From the NCBI GenBank assembly GCA_018401115.1, contig JAGYKX010000003.1, positions 1 to 64,000 of the forward strand: a DNA stretch of 64,000 nt, written 5' to 3'. Source of the stretch: Flavobacteriaceae bacterium. GTDB lineage: Bacteria; Bacteroidota; Bacteroidia; Flavobacteriales; Flavobacteriaceae. Below, piece by piece: positions 22,415-31,575 of the stretch. How positions within the stretch are numbered: position 1 is the first letter of the stretch; each line of letters starts with the position of its first letter. A program made the translations under genes and the position numbers. The notes under the pieces are model-generated. The model was not told where the DNA came from. It ran no database searches and saw only the letters and a program-made list of their open reading frames with translations.

Positions 22415-22446
22415 AAAAAAAACCAGTCAAAAGGCTGGTTTTTTTA
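22415..22446 (+). terminator. Intrinsic terminator of recA
   Basis: AAAAAAAACCAG-TCAAAAGG-CTGGTTTTTTT about 17 nt after the recA stop. Confidence 0.85.
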
Positions 22447-22529
22447 TGGTAAAAAATGACTGAAGAAAAGCTGTAAAAATTGGGGCTAAAAAGCGTTTCA
22501 ACAGTCGCGCTCATTATTAAAGAGGACCG

Positions 22530-23264
22530 CTAAGCTTGAAGGTCTTTGATCATCTGATCCCTAACCCGATCACTAAGCGCTTTAGCCTCTTTGGGCGTCA
22601 TGTCTTTGGTGTCTATAAATTCACACACCTTTACCTTAGAAGTGCCTGGTCTTCCATGAAAAAACTCAAAAGGGAAAAGCTTTTTATGGTCGTGAAAAAT
22701 AATGGGCACCAAGGGTATTTGATGGGAAATAGCCATCTTAAAAGCACCATCCTTAAAGCGGTCTAAAACAATCTCAGGGGGTGGTACACCACCCTCAGGA
22801 AATATACAAACACTAAGTCCATTTTCTAATCGCTTTTGTGCTTTTCTATACACATCTATTCTGCTCTGGGTATTGTCTCTGTCTACCAAAATACATACCC
22901 TTTTATAAAAAAAACCAAAAACAGGAAACTGGGTCAGTTCCTTCTTTCCTACAAAGACAAATGGATGGGGGCTCAAGGCCAACATAGCCATAATGTCTAA
23001 CATAGAGGTGTGGTTAGGGGCGAGCATATAACTTTGATTAGGCTTAAAGCGTTCCGTCCATTGCACTTTTAAGGTAATTCCAATAGCAAATAAGATCGGT
23101 TTGGCCCATAAGTTTCTGGCCATCCAATAAAACTTAGGGTACCAGTCCTTTTTTAGGGTGGTGACAAAAAGTGCTGGAGAGAATATAATAATCAGTGATA
23201 CGGTGATCAAATAAAACCATACCCTATAAAATGAAATTGCTAGGTAATGAAACAACTTTTGCAT
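22530..23264 (-). CDS. plsC: 1-acyl-sn-glycerol-3-phosphate acyltransferase (PlsC family); start set at MQKLFHYL, ORF open to 23534
   Basis: NHTSMLDI (HX4D) and FPEGGVPPPE motifs; the longer ORF would overlap trpS. Confidence 0.9.
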   Translation of the reverse strand: MQKLFHYLAISFYRVWFYLITVSLIIIFSPALFVTTLKKDWYPKFYWMARNLWAKPILFAIGITLKVQWTERFKPNQSYMLAPNHTSMLDIMAMLALSPHPFVFVGKKELTQFPVFGFFYKRVCILVDRDNTQSRIDVYRKAQKRLENGLSVCIFPEGGVPPPEIVLDRFKDGAFKMAISHQIPLVPIIFHDHKKLFPFEFFHGRPGTSKVKVCEFIDTKDMTPKEAKALSDRVRDQMIKDLQA

Positions 23265-23358
23265 GTCTTCAAATATAATGATAATATGCGGGGAGAAAAT
23301 AGGGTGATAAAAAAGTATATTTCTGTTACCTTTGTGTTTTTGATATGTAACAACTACT

Positions 23359-24327
23359 ATGGCAAGAATTCTCACAGGAATACAAAGTACAGGCGTACCC
23401 CATTTAGGTAATATTTTAGGGGCTATAAAACCTGCAATAGAGATGGCAAAAGACACAAACAATGATTCTTTCCTATTTATTGCAGACATGCATTCGCTCA
23501 CCCAAATAAAAGACGGCGCCACGCTAAGACACAATACTTATGCCACCGCAGCTACTTGGCTGGCATTTGGTCTAGATATTGAAAAGACGGTATTTTACAG
23601 ACAGAGCGACGTACCTCAAGTCACTGAATTGTCCTGGTATTTAAGTTGTTTCTTTCCCTATCAAAGGCTCACCTTAGCCCATTCGTTTAAGGATAAGGCA
23701 GACCGCTTAGAAGATGTGAACGCTGGCTTATTCTCATACCCTATGCTTATGGCGGCAGATATTTTAGCCTATGACGCAGAATTTGTACCCGTAGGTAAAG
23801 ACCAATTGCAACATATAGAAATGACCAGAGATGTAGCCGCAAGATTTCATGCAAAATTAGGAGACACTTTTGTACTACCAGAAGCCAAAGTACAAGAATC
23901 TAGTATGTATGTTCCAGGAACAGACGGAGGTAAAATGAGTAAGAGCAAAGGCAACACTATTGATCTATTCCAATCCGACAAGGCGCTAAGAAAACAAATT
24001 ATGGGCATTCAAACAGATTCTACCCCAATGGAAGATCCTAAGGATCCAGATACCGACAATGTTTTTGCCCTTTACAAAATACTAGCCACTCCGGCGCAAA
24101 CAGCTGTAATGAGGGATAATTATACTGGAGGAAATTACGGTTTTGGACATGCCAAACAAGCCCTGTACGAATTAATACTCGATCTGTTTAACCCCGCTAG
24201 AGAACGTTTTGAGTATTTCATGAATCACACAGAAGAAATAGACAGGGCTTTGGCTATAGGAGCAGAAAAAGCAAGCCTAGTAGCCAATGGTGTGCTCACA
24301 AGGGTTAGAGAAAAAGTAGGCTATTAG
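23359..24327 (+). CDS. trpS: Tryptophanyl-tRNA synthetase
   Basis: GIQSTGVPHLGNILGAI and GGKMSKSKGN (KMSKS) motifs. Confidence 0.97.
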   Translation: MARILTGIQSTGVPHLGNILGAIKPAIEMAKDTNNDSFLFIADMHSLTQIKDGATLRHNTYATAATWLAFGLDIEKTVFYRQSDVPQVTELSWYLSCFFPYQRLTLAHSFKDKADRLEDVNAGLFSYPMLMAADILAYDAEFVPVGKDQLQHIEMTRDVAARFHAKLGDTFVLPEAKVQESSMYVPGTDGGKMSKSKGNTIDLFQSDKALRKQIMGIQTDSTPMEDPKDPDTDNVFALYKILATPAQTAVMRDNYTGGNYGFGHAKQALYELILDLFNPARERFEYFMNHTEEIDRALAIGAEKASLVANGVLTRVREKVGY

Positions 24328-24383
24328 TTTAAATATCATAGGATCTGATTTTTTCAGAAGGCATGTAATCTGAAGCGCTCATC

Positions 24384-25499
24384 TTAAATGGCCTCGTAAA
24401 ATTGGCCAGGCAAATGCCGGACGCCTCCTTTGAGCTCTAAAGTCATTAAGCAAGGATACAACACTTTTATCTCCCATTCTAATAGTCTCGCCAACTGGTC
24501 TACATGCATTTTCCCCTTCGAAAAAAGGCATTGATACAAGGTAGATTCTTCTGGGGTGAAATGGGCTGTTTTATCTTTAACGATATCTTTGGTGCTACCA
24601 ACTAAATCCATATTTAAAACGATCCCAGGCTGATCTTGCCAGTTCATACTATTGATTAAATCTCTAGAATGGGTGAGCATTTGCGCTTTTAAATGTTTAA
24701 TGAGGTCGTTACAGCCTTCACTAAAAAAGTCTGTACTTCTCCCTGGAACCGCAAAAACAGCACGATCATAGCTATTGGCTAATTGGGCAGTGTGTAAGGA
24801 GCCCCCTTTCTTAGCAGATTCCACTACAAGGGTCGCTTGAGAAAGACCTGCTATTATCCTATTTCTACTCACAAAATGGCCGGGTAAAGCATACATTCCA
24901 GAAAAGAACTCTGTATAAAAACCACCTTGTTCCATAACCTCTTTGATATAAGGGCGGTGGAGGGCTGGGTAAATTCTTTTAAATCCATGGGCCAGACATC
25001 CAATGGTTTGTAAGCCCTGTTCTGCGGCTGCTCTTTGAATCGTAATGTCTATCCCTTTGGCAAAGCCACTCACTATTACTGGGTCTAATGGCCTTATTTC
25101 CTCTATAAATTTCGCACAAAAATCTTTGCCCATACCTGTCATTTTCCGCGTACCTACAACGGCTATAATTTTTTTAGCCCCCGTATTTAAATGGCCTTTT
25201 CCAAAGAGAAGTATAGGCCCATCTGGGGCTAAAGAGAGAAAATAAGGGTAATTAGGATCTTCAAAATAAAAGGTTTGGATCTTATTGGCGATAATAAAGT
25301 CATACTCCTCAGTAGCCAATTTAAGGTACCATGCGTGCAGATAATCCGGTGGTGTTTTTGACTCTTTAACAGAAAGGACTATGCTGTTGTTTCTTGGAGA
25401 TTCAAAAAAAGCTTGTGCAGATCCATAATGAGAAATGATTTTGCGTGCTGTTTTTGCGCCTACTCCCGGGAGGGCTTGTAGGCGCAAAACTGCAATCAT
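24384..25499 (-). CDS. dprA: DNA-processing protein DprA (start at MIAVLRLQ preferred; ORF open to 25619)
   Basis: N-terminal HhH (LPGVGAKTARKI), Rossmann core (AVVGTRKMTGMG, VSGFAKGIDITIQRAA, HFVSRNRIIAGLS, GGSLHTAQLA). Confidence 0.95.
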   Translation of the reverse strand: MIAVLRLQALPGVGAKTARKIISHYGSAQAFFESPRNNSIVLSVKESKTPPDYLHAWYLKLATEEYDFIIANKIQTFYFEDPNYPYFLSLAPDGPILLFGKGHLNTGAKKIIAVVGTRKMTGMGKDFCAKFIEEIRPLDPVIVSGFAKGIDITIQRAAAEQGLQTIGCLAHGFKRIYPALHRPYIKEVMEQGGFYTEFFSGMYALPGHFVSRNRIIAGLSQATLVVESAKKGGSLHTAQLANSYDRAVFAVPGRSTDFFSEGCNDLIKHLKAQMLTHSRDLINSMNWQDQPGIVLNMDLVGSTKDIVKDKTAHFTPEESTLYQCLFSKGKMHVDQLARLLEWEIKVLYPCLMTLELKGGVRHLPGQFYEAI

Positions 25500-25613
25500 A
25501 AATACCTTAGAACGTTGCACATAGCTATTTTCTATAAGGTACGCTTTTAAAATGTTAATAAAAAATGGTCCACTCAATTTTAAAAAGCGCCAAAAAAGGC
25601 CATATTTGTAATC

Positions 25614-26573
25614 ATGCAATTAGAGAAGTACATAAGCCCATTATTATTTAGATACAACTGTGTTGTGATACCAGGTTTTGGTGCCGTTCTAACGCACGAG
25701 AAAGGTGCGAGTCACCATGAAAAAACACATACGTTTTACCCGCCAACAAAGGTGGTGTCTTTTAATGCTCAGCTTCACGTTGGAGACGGTATATTAGTTT
25801 CTCATATAGCCGCCATGCTTTCAATCACATATGAAGCTGCTTTATCCCTTGTAAAGGAAGAAGTACAATTGTGGAAATCAGAATTGAATTCTGGCCATGC
25901 GCTCGCTTTAGATGGTTTGGGTATTTTTACCCAAAACAGCGAAGCTAAAATAAGCTTTAACCCTTTTCACGAATACAACTATTTGCCTGCTTCCTTTGGA
26001 TTACAGGCGGTTAAAGTAGTTCCTACAGCCGGATTAAATCTAAGTACCCAACAATCTTCTGAGCCTGTTGTCTTTGAATTAGACCCTCAATACGCCCATA
26101 AAAATGTGGGGCAATTTAGAAAGGTTTTATTGAGATATGCTGCAACAGCTCTTATTGGTGTTAGTGGAGCGCTCAGTATGTACCAATCTTATAATGTTCA
26201 TACAGAAAATAAGAGAGTGGCCTTTCAAGAGGCGACCAAAGAAGTGGAACACAAAATCCAAGAGGCTACTTTTTTTAACAGTAGCCCTCTTTCCCTCTCT
26301 ACTTTAGAAATAAGCTTGGCCAAAAAAGAAATAGCCAAACCTTCTTTTTTTATTATTGCAGGTGCCTTCAGGGAACCTGAAAATGCGTCTAAACGCATTG
26401 CCCAACTCAAAGGAAGTGGCTATGAAAATGCCAGCTACCTGGGCCCTAACAGATATGGCTTGCACCAAGTAAGTTTTCAAGGATTTGTTTCGGAATCTGA
26501 GGCCAGGACATTCCTCAAAGAAGTTCAAGCACAGTTTGCCAAAGACGCTTGGTTGTTGGTTACAAAAAAGTAA
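25614..26573 (+). CDS. HU-CCDC81-like plus TM plus SPOR domain protein
   Basis: N-terminal YISPLLFRYNCVVIPGFGAVL typical of Bacteroidota HU/SPOR proteins; single TM near LLRYAATALIGVSGAL; C-terminal SPOR-like FFIIAGAFREPENASKRIAQLKGSGYENA. Confidence 0.85.
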   Translation: MQLEKYISPLLFRYNCVVIPGFGAVLTHEKGASHHEKTHTFYPPTKVVSFNAQLHVGDGILVSHIAAMLSITYEAALSLVKEEVQLWKSELNSGHALALDGLGIFTQNSEAKISFNPFHEYNYLPASFGLQAVKVVPTAGLNLSTQQSSEPVVFELDPQYAHKNVGQFRKVLLRYAATALIGVSGALSMYQSYNVHTENKRVAFQEATKEVEHKIQEATFFNSSPLSLSTLEISLAKKEIAKPSFFIIAGAFREPENASKRIAQLKGSGYENASYLGPNRYGLHQVSFQGFVSESEARTFLKEVQAQFAKDAWLLVTKK

Positions 26574-26584
26574 GCGTTTCTTGG

Positions 26585-26613
26585 TTGTTTCGCCAAATCC
26601 CACCTTATCTTTG
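26585..26613 (+). promoter_or_regulatory. Bacteroidota-type promoter for the acyl-CoA thioesterase (TTG-N18-TATCTTTG)
   Basis: Consensus -7 TAnnTTTG with correctly spaced TTG, 17 nt upstream of the ATG at 26631. Confidence 0.6.
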
Positions 26614-26630
26614 CAAAACATACATACCTT

Positions 26631-27152
26631 ATGAAAGCAAAGTTCCCTTCCGAATCTAGAACCGTGATGACTGATATGGTTTTACCAAGTGAAACCAATC
26701 CTTTAAACAACCTTTTTGGCGGTGAATTGCTCGCTAGAATGGATCGAGCAGCCAGTATTGCTGCCAGAAGACACTCTAGAAGAATTACGGTAACCGCTTC
26801 AGTAAATCATGTTGCCTTTAACAGATCTGTTCCCGTAGGAAGTGTGGTGACTGTAGAAGCACATGTGTCTAGGGCTTTTAACACTTCTATGGAAGTTTTC
26901 ATAGATGTTTGGATGGAAGATAGGTTTAGTGGTGAGAAGACCAAAGCCAATGAAGCCATCTATACTTTTGTTGCAGTAGACGACACTGGGAAGCCAACAG
27001 AGGTACCCCCACTTAAGCCAGAAACCCCTTTAGAAGAGGAACGATTTGCCGCAGCACTGAGAAGAAAGCAGCTGTCTTTGGTTTTGGCGGGTAAAATGAA
27101 GCCAACAGACGCTACAGAATTAAAGGCTTTATTTATGGGAGAAAATGCCTAA
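26631..27152 (+). CDS. Acyl-CoA thioesterase (hotdog fold, YciA/BACH-like)
   Basis: TDMVLPSETNPLNNLFGGELLARMDRAASIAARRHS signature. Confidence 0.93.
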   Translation: MKAKFPSESRTVMTDMVLPSETNPLNNLFGGELLARMDRAASIAARRHSRRITVTASVNHVAFNRSVPVGSVVTVEAHVSRAFNTSMEVFIDVWMEDRFSGEKTKANEAIYTFVAVDDTGKPTEVPPLKPETPLEEERFAAALRRKQLSLVLAGKMKPTDATELKALFMGENA

Positions 27153-28576
27153 TCTAAAGACCGGTCACAGCCTTCATTTTCAATAGCGACTTCCTGTTTG
27201 CTTAAAAAATCTATTAAATAATCTGCCGTAGTAAAATCATAGCGCTTCAATAGTTCCTGAAAAGTGTCTGGGTTTGTATTACTAATGTAGTCGTTCACCG
27301 CTATAATCAGTTGGGTAGTGTCTGCCAATACATTGCCTCCTGGGGTGGCTCTGATCGTTATATCACTTCCCTCTCTACGTATGTCTAATCCTGCATATGC
27401 CATAGAGTATTGACTTTGAAAGAAGGTCTTAAGCGCAGAAACATTAATACTATAAGTCTCTAAGCCATTGCCAAAAGGATCAATAGTATAAATGTCATAA
27501 GGTCTAATATTTCCTTCTGCTAAATTGCCCCTTACTCCACCATAGTTTTGAATGGAAAGATCTGCACCGGTTTCCTCCAATAAAGCGGTTGTATAAAAAC
27601 AAGCCGTCTCTGCGCGATTATGGTCATGAGATGCGGTAGCTATGGAAGTATAAAACTCCGGCCTGTTGTTATAGGTTGCAATTGTGTTTGCCACAGCGGG
27701 GTCTTCTGGGTGATCTTCGCTCAAATCTATTAAAGTGTAGGCTTGGCTTACAATTTTACCCGCTGCTACCTGCAAAACCAATTTGGTAAGGTACTGCATA
27801 TGAGCACCAGACTGAATCATTGGCACCTCTCTATATACCTCATTATACAACTGATGGCTGTGCCCTCCTACGACCAAATCTACAAAAGATTCACTGCCAC
27901 TAAAAGACTGATCAATGAGTCTTTTATCTGCATCTTTACCGTAATGCGTTAGCGCTACAACCAAGTCTGCTTCTAATATCTGCTTGTTATTTCGGTAGCT
28001 TGCCACAACATTAGCCCCTTGCTGAAAAGCCAACCCGTCCATGTTTTTGGGATGAGAAAGGGGTAAATCTCCACGAGAACTATTTTCTACCACCCCTATA
28101 AAAGCAATACTAAATCCGTTTTTTTCAATAACGGCATAAGGTTCTGGCGTGTTTAATACCCCTCCAATATTCTCCACATTAGCACAAATAAAAGGAAATT
28201 CTGCTTGTGCTATTCTGCTATTTAACACTTCTTGTCCATAATCAAACTCATGATTTCCTAGTACAGAAACATCCATGCCAACAGCACTCATAACATCTAT
28301 TATTGGGCTCCCTTTTTCTGGGTGAAAATCTACAATAGGATTGCCTGAAAAAACATCTCCACCGCTCACAAAAAATACCTTATCACTCGCTTTCTTTGCC
28401 TGATCAATTAAAGGTTTCACCTTAGAGAAACGGTCTATTTTACCATGCATATCATTTAAGGCAAACAAGACAATCTCAGTAGTCGCAGTTTTTGCGTCTG
28501 TTGTTGGAGGGCTTGTAGTGTCATTACCACAAGACCACAATAAAAAGAGGAATGAGAGGGCGAGTATTTTTTTCAT
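27149..28576 (-). CDS. Bifunctional metallophosphatase/5'-nucleotidase-like lipoprotein
   Basis: Lipobox (LLWSCGN); NDMHGKIDRF, GNHEFDYG, GGHSHQ motifs; 5'-nucleotidase C-terminal domain (NYGGVRGNLAEGNI, NDYI). Confidence 0.92.
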   Translation of the reverse strand: MKKILALSFLFLLWSCGNDTTSPPTTDAKTATTEIVLFALNDMHGKIDRFSKVKPLIDQAKKASDKVFFVSGGDVFSGNPIVDFHPEKGSPIIDVMSAVGMDVSVLGNHEFDYGQEVLNSRIAQAEFPFICANVENIGGVLNTPEPYAVIEKNGFSIAFIGVVENSSRGDLPLSHPKNMDGLAFQQGANVVASYRNNKQILEADLVVALTHYGKDADKRLIDQSFSGSESFVDLVVGGHSHQLYNEVYREVPMIQSGAHMQYLTKLVLQVAAGKIVSQAYTLIDLSEDHPEDPAVANTIATYNNRPEFYTSIATASHDHNRAETACFYTTALLEETGADLSIQNYGGVRGNLAEGNIRPYDIYTIDPFGNGLETYSINVSALKTFFQSQYSMAYAGLDIRREGSDITIRATPGGNVLADTTQLIIAVNDYISNTNPDTFQELLKRYDFTTADYLIDFLSKQEVAIENEGCDRSLD

Positions 28577-28687
28577 GGTATAAAATTACAATATCCCATA
28601 AAAGTATTTGCGCTTAAGCACAAAAAGTGTCTGCTAAATTAGTATCAAAAAAACACCACAGCATAAAAACAGCAGTCAAATTGATGC

Positions 28688-28722
28688 AAAAAAAACCTCC
28701 ACGGCATAAATGCGGTGGAGGG
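28688..28722 (-). terminator. Intrinsic terminator downstream of envC
   Basis: Minus strand CCTCCAC-CGCATTTATGCC-GTGGAGG followed by TTTTTTTT. Confidence 0.8.
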
Positions 28723-28845
28723 TAAAGCATATAGTAGGTAAGTTGTTTGGGTATTATGTCTTGCTTTAATTACCAATTCAATACCCCTAAATTAAACAAG
28801 TAACCCCTACTAAAAAATACTCTCAATACAATGAGAATACTTTTT

Positions 28846-30077
28846 TTACCTTAAATTAAACACCCATTCTTGTGGGTTTAGCCTAGTGCTGTTCTGATAT
28901 AAATAGAATTTTAGAACAGTCTGCCCTTCAGTGTCATTAGAGGCAATTTCTCCTAGAGATTGTTTCTCTTTAACAAGGTCTCCTTTTTTTACCCCCAATG
29001 TTTTTAAGTTATAATAAGTGCTTATGAAATTTCCGTGTTTAATTTGCACCCCTAAATTCCCGCCGGGTACTGCCATAATAGCAATGACTTCTCCTTCAAA
29101 AATAGCCCTGGCCTGTGCGCCTTTTTCAGTGACAATAGTCACCCCATTATTCTGGTGTTTAATCCCAGGGTAAACAGGGTCTGAATATACGCCGTAACCT
29201 CTTTTAAGTAATCCTTTCTCCAAAGGCCAAATGAGCTTTCCCTTATTGGCTGTAAAATTATTGGCCACTCTTTTGGCTTCAGGGGTCAGCAAGAAGCTGG
29301 CACCCCTTTAAGGCCTTTGGCTTTTTTATTCGCAGCAACAATAGCCGCCTTGATCAATGCTTCAATTCTGTTCTCTAGGTCCTTAGCTTCTTTTTGCTTC
29401 TTGCGAATGGCAGCAGTATATTTTCTTTCGTTTTGCCTAATGTCATTTAAGACTTTGGCCTTTTTTTGCTTTTCAGAAAGGAGCTGCTTTTTGGCAGCTT
29501 TGTTAGACAACACCAAAGCCTCTTTGGCTTTGCGCTGCGTACTCAAAGAGCTGATCTTCTCTTCTAGTGCTTTAGTTTGAACAGCAATCCCTTCCCCTTG
29601 CTTTTTCCTGTATGTTTGGTACTGCTTTAGGTATTGCAAGCGCTTGTAGGCCATATAGAAATTCTTAGACGAAAGCAGAAAGAGCAACCTGTTTTCTTGG
29701 GCCCTGTGCAAATAGGACTTTTGAATCATTTGCGCGTACTCTTTTTTTAGTGCTGATAAGGCCTTTTGTTGGTCCTTCACTTCTTTTTGATTGGCGCTAA
29801 TTTGTCTTGTAAGTAAATTGGCTTGTTGGTTGGTAAGCCTAATGAGTTGTTCTCTAACTTTAATTTTTTTATTGGCAGTCTCTAAATCTTCCAATACTGC
29901 GCCACGTTCCCTTTTTTTTACAGATAGTAGTCGGTTCATATCTTTTATTTCCTTTTCTAGGGCAATTTTTTTAGCCTCTAGTGCTTTTTGATCCTTGGTT
30001 TGTCCAAAGGCTTGTGGCGCTATGGCTATAAAGCATAGCGACAAAAGGATGGTTATAAAAGATTTCTTGTAATGCAT
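28846..30077 (-). CDS. EnvC/M23-type murein hydrolase activator, disrupted by one frameshift
   Basis: Coiled-coil half 29286..30077 and LytM/M23 half 28846..29292 join as KGLKGGASFLLTPEAKRVANNF if one G/C is added at the C4 run near 29303. Confidence 0.9.
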
Positions 30078-30173
30078 TTAAGGAATAGAGGTTTTGAACA
30101 GAAACTACAAAATTTAAATGTGCTATAGGTTATTAAAGACTCTTTGGCAATATATTTTTGGTTTTAAATGGGA

Positions 30174-30980
30174 TTAGTCCGTGTCCATTTTTAGCTCTAA
30201 GGCTTTTAATCCCTTGGGTATTTTAAAGGGAAAAGATAGAGAGCGGTTCACACTAATATTTTTATAGCTTATCGCAACAGTTGTTTCTGTTTTAGCCGTC
30301 TGTGCAGAGACTGCTATTTCACTGGGAAGCAATAGACCATCCATTTCCGTATAAGAAGGGTATTGAATACTGAGATTGTTTTCTGAGCCTCCTTGGCTTA
30401 TTTGTGTTTGGGCAACTTTAAAATTCTTGGAGTCTATGTCTACAAAAAGCTTAAACAATGCCTGAGCTTTCTGGGGTTTTAAACGATACACCTGAGCCGT
30501 AGGCTCTACATTAAATCGCTGCTGCTTTAAATTTAAGGCAGCTTCTCCCAACAAAAGACCTTGGAGCATATTAAAATCTAAGGGCGTACCTAAAAAATTG
30601 CTCAAATCTGCAAAATCTCCCTCAAAGGAAAGATTGTTAACACTGGAATAAAAAGCTATTTTATCTGGCGTAATAAGTGCTTTACCCATACCGAAAAATA
30701 CTGAAATCCAAAGGGTCTTATCTCGCTCCATCCTGAAGGTGGCTGGAATCCCTTGGCTAGTTGACCCACTCTTGTAATCAATTTTCATTTTACCGCTTAA
30801 GGTTTTAAAATTTCCAGAAGCTGCGTAATGGTTTTTAATGACTGATTTAGCACTTAAGTTTTTTAGCCCGCCTGATTCAGAACGCGCTACAAGGGCGCCC
30901 TTCTTAGTGCCACAAGCCGTAAAAGCAAGTGTTAAAGCGAAGAAGAAAAACCTTTTGTACAGAGCGATATTCCAAGACAT
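30174..30980 (-). CDS. DUF4292-family lipoprotein
   Basis: Lipobox TACGTKKG; LSGKMKIDYKSGSTSQGIPATFRMERDKTLWISVFFGMGKALITPDKI resembles DUF4292; upstream of envC/M23 as is common in Flavobacteriia. Confidence 0.82.
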   Translation of the reverse strand: MSWNIALYKRFFFFALTLAFTACGTKKGALVARSESGGLKNLSAKSVIKNHYAASGNFKTLSGKMKIDYKSGSTSQGIPATFRMERDKTLWISVFFGMGKALITPDKIAFYSSVNNLSFEGDFADLSNFLGTPLDFNMLQGLLLGEAALNLKQQRFNVEPTAQVYRLKPQKAQALFKLFVDIDSKNFKVAQTQISQGGSENNLSIQYPSYTEMDGLLLPSEIAVSAQTAKTETTVAISYKNISVNRSLSFPFKIPKGLKALELKMDTD

Positions 30981-31012
30981 GCCTTTTGATTTTTTTTTGA
31001 AGTAATACGATA

Positions 31013-31020
31013 CAAAGATA
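31013..31020 (-). promoter_or_regulatory. Candidate -7 element (TATCTTTG) for DUF4292-envC
   Basis: Exact TAnnTTTG on the minus strand about 33 nt upstream of the DUF4292 start; no clear -33. Confidence 0.4.
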
Positions 31021-31140
31021 CAATTTTGGCGCCAAGATTACTTCTGTCAGACAACACCAATTAATTGGCTCCTTGTATACATCTAATACAGCGCAATTGC
31101 AGGAGCCCTGTTTTGGAAGCGGCACCAATTCGTGTCACGC

Positions 31141-31575
31141 TTATTTAATTCCAGTACTTCCAAAACCACCAGAACCTCTTTCACTGTCTTCCAAAGTATC
31201 TGTCAGTTCCCATTGGGCGCGCTCGTATTTAGCCAAGACCATTTGGGCAATCCGATCTCCGTCTTCTATGGTGAAAGGATCTGTGGAAAGGTTTACAAGA
31301 ATAACGCCTACATCTCCCCTATAATCTGCATCTATAGTTCCAGGTGCATTCAACACCGTAATCCCGTGTTTGGCAGCCAGACCACTTCTAGGCCTTACTT
31401 GTGCCTCTGTACCGGCTGGCAAAGCTATATGAAGCCCTGTGGGGATTACTTTTCGCTCCATGGGCGCTAGTGTGACAGGCGCTGGAAGGTGAGCCCTTAA
31501 ATCCATTCCAGCAGCCGCTATAGTTTCGTAAGACGGAAGTGCGTGGGCACTTTTGTTAATGATCTTAATCTTCAT
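31141..31575 (-). CDS. dut: dUTP diphosphatase
   Basis: [52 protein letters not shown] motifs. Confidence 0.98.
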   Translation of the reverse strand: MKIKIINKSAHALPSYETIAAAGMDLRAHLPAPVTLAPMERKVIPTGLHIALPAGTEAQVRPRSGLAAKHGITVLNAPGTIDADYRGDVGVILVNLSTDPFTIEDGDRIAQMVLAKYERAQWELTDTLEDSERGSGGFGSTGIK

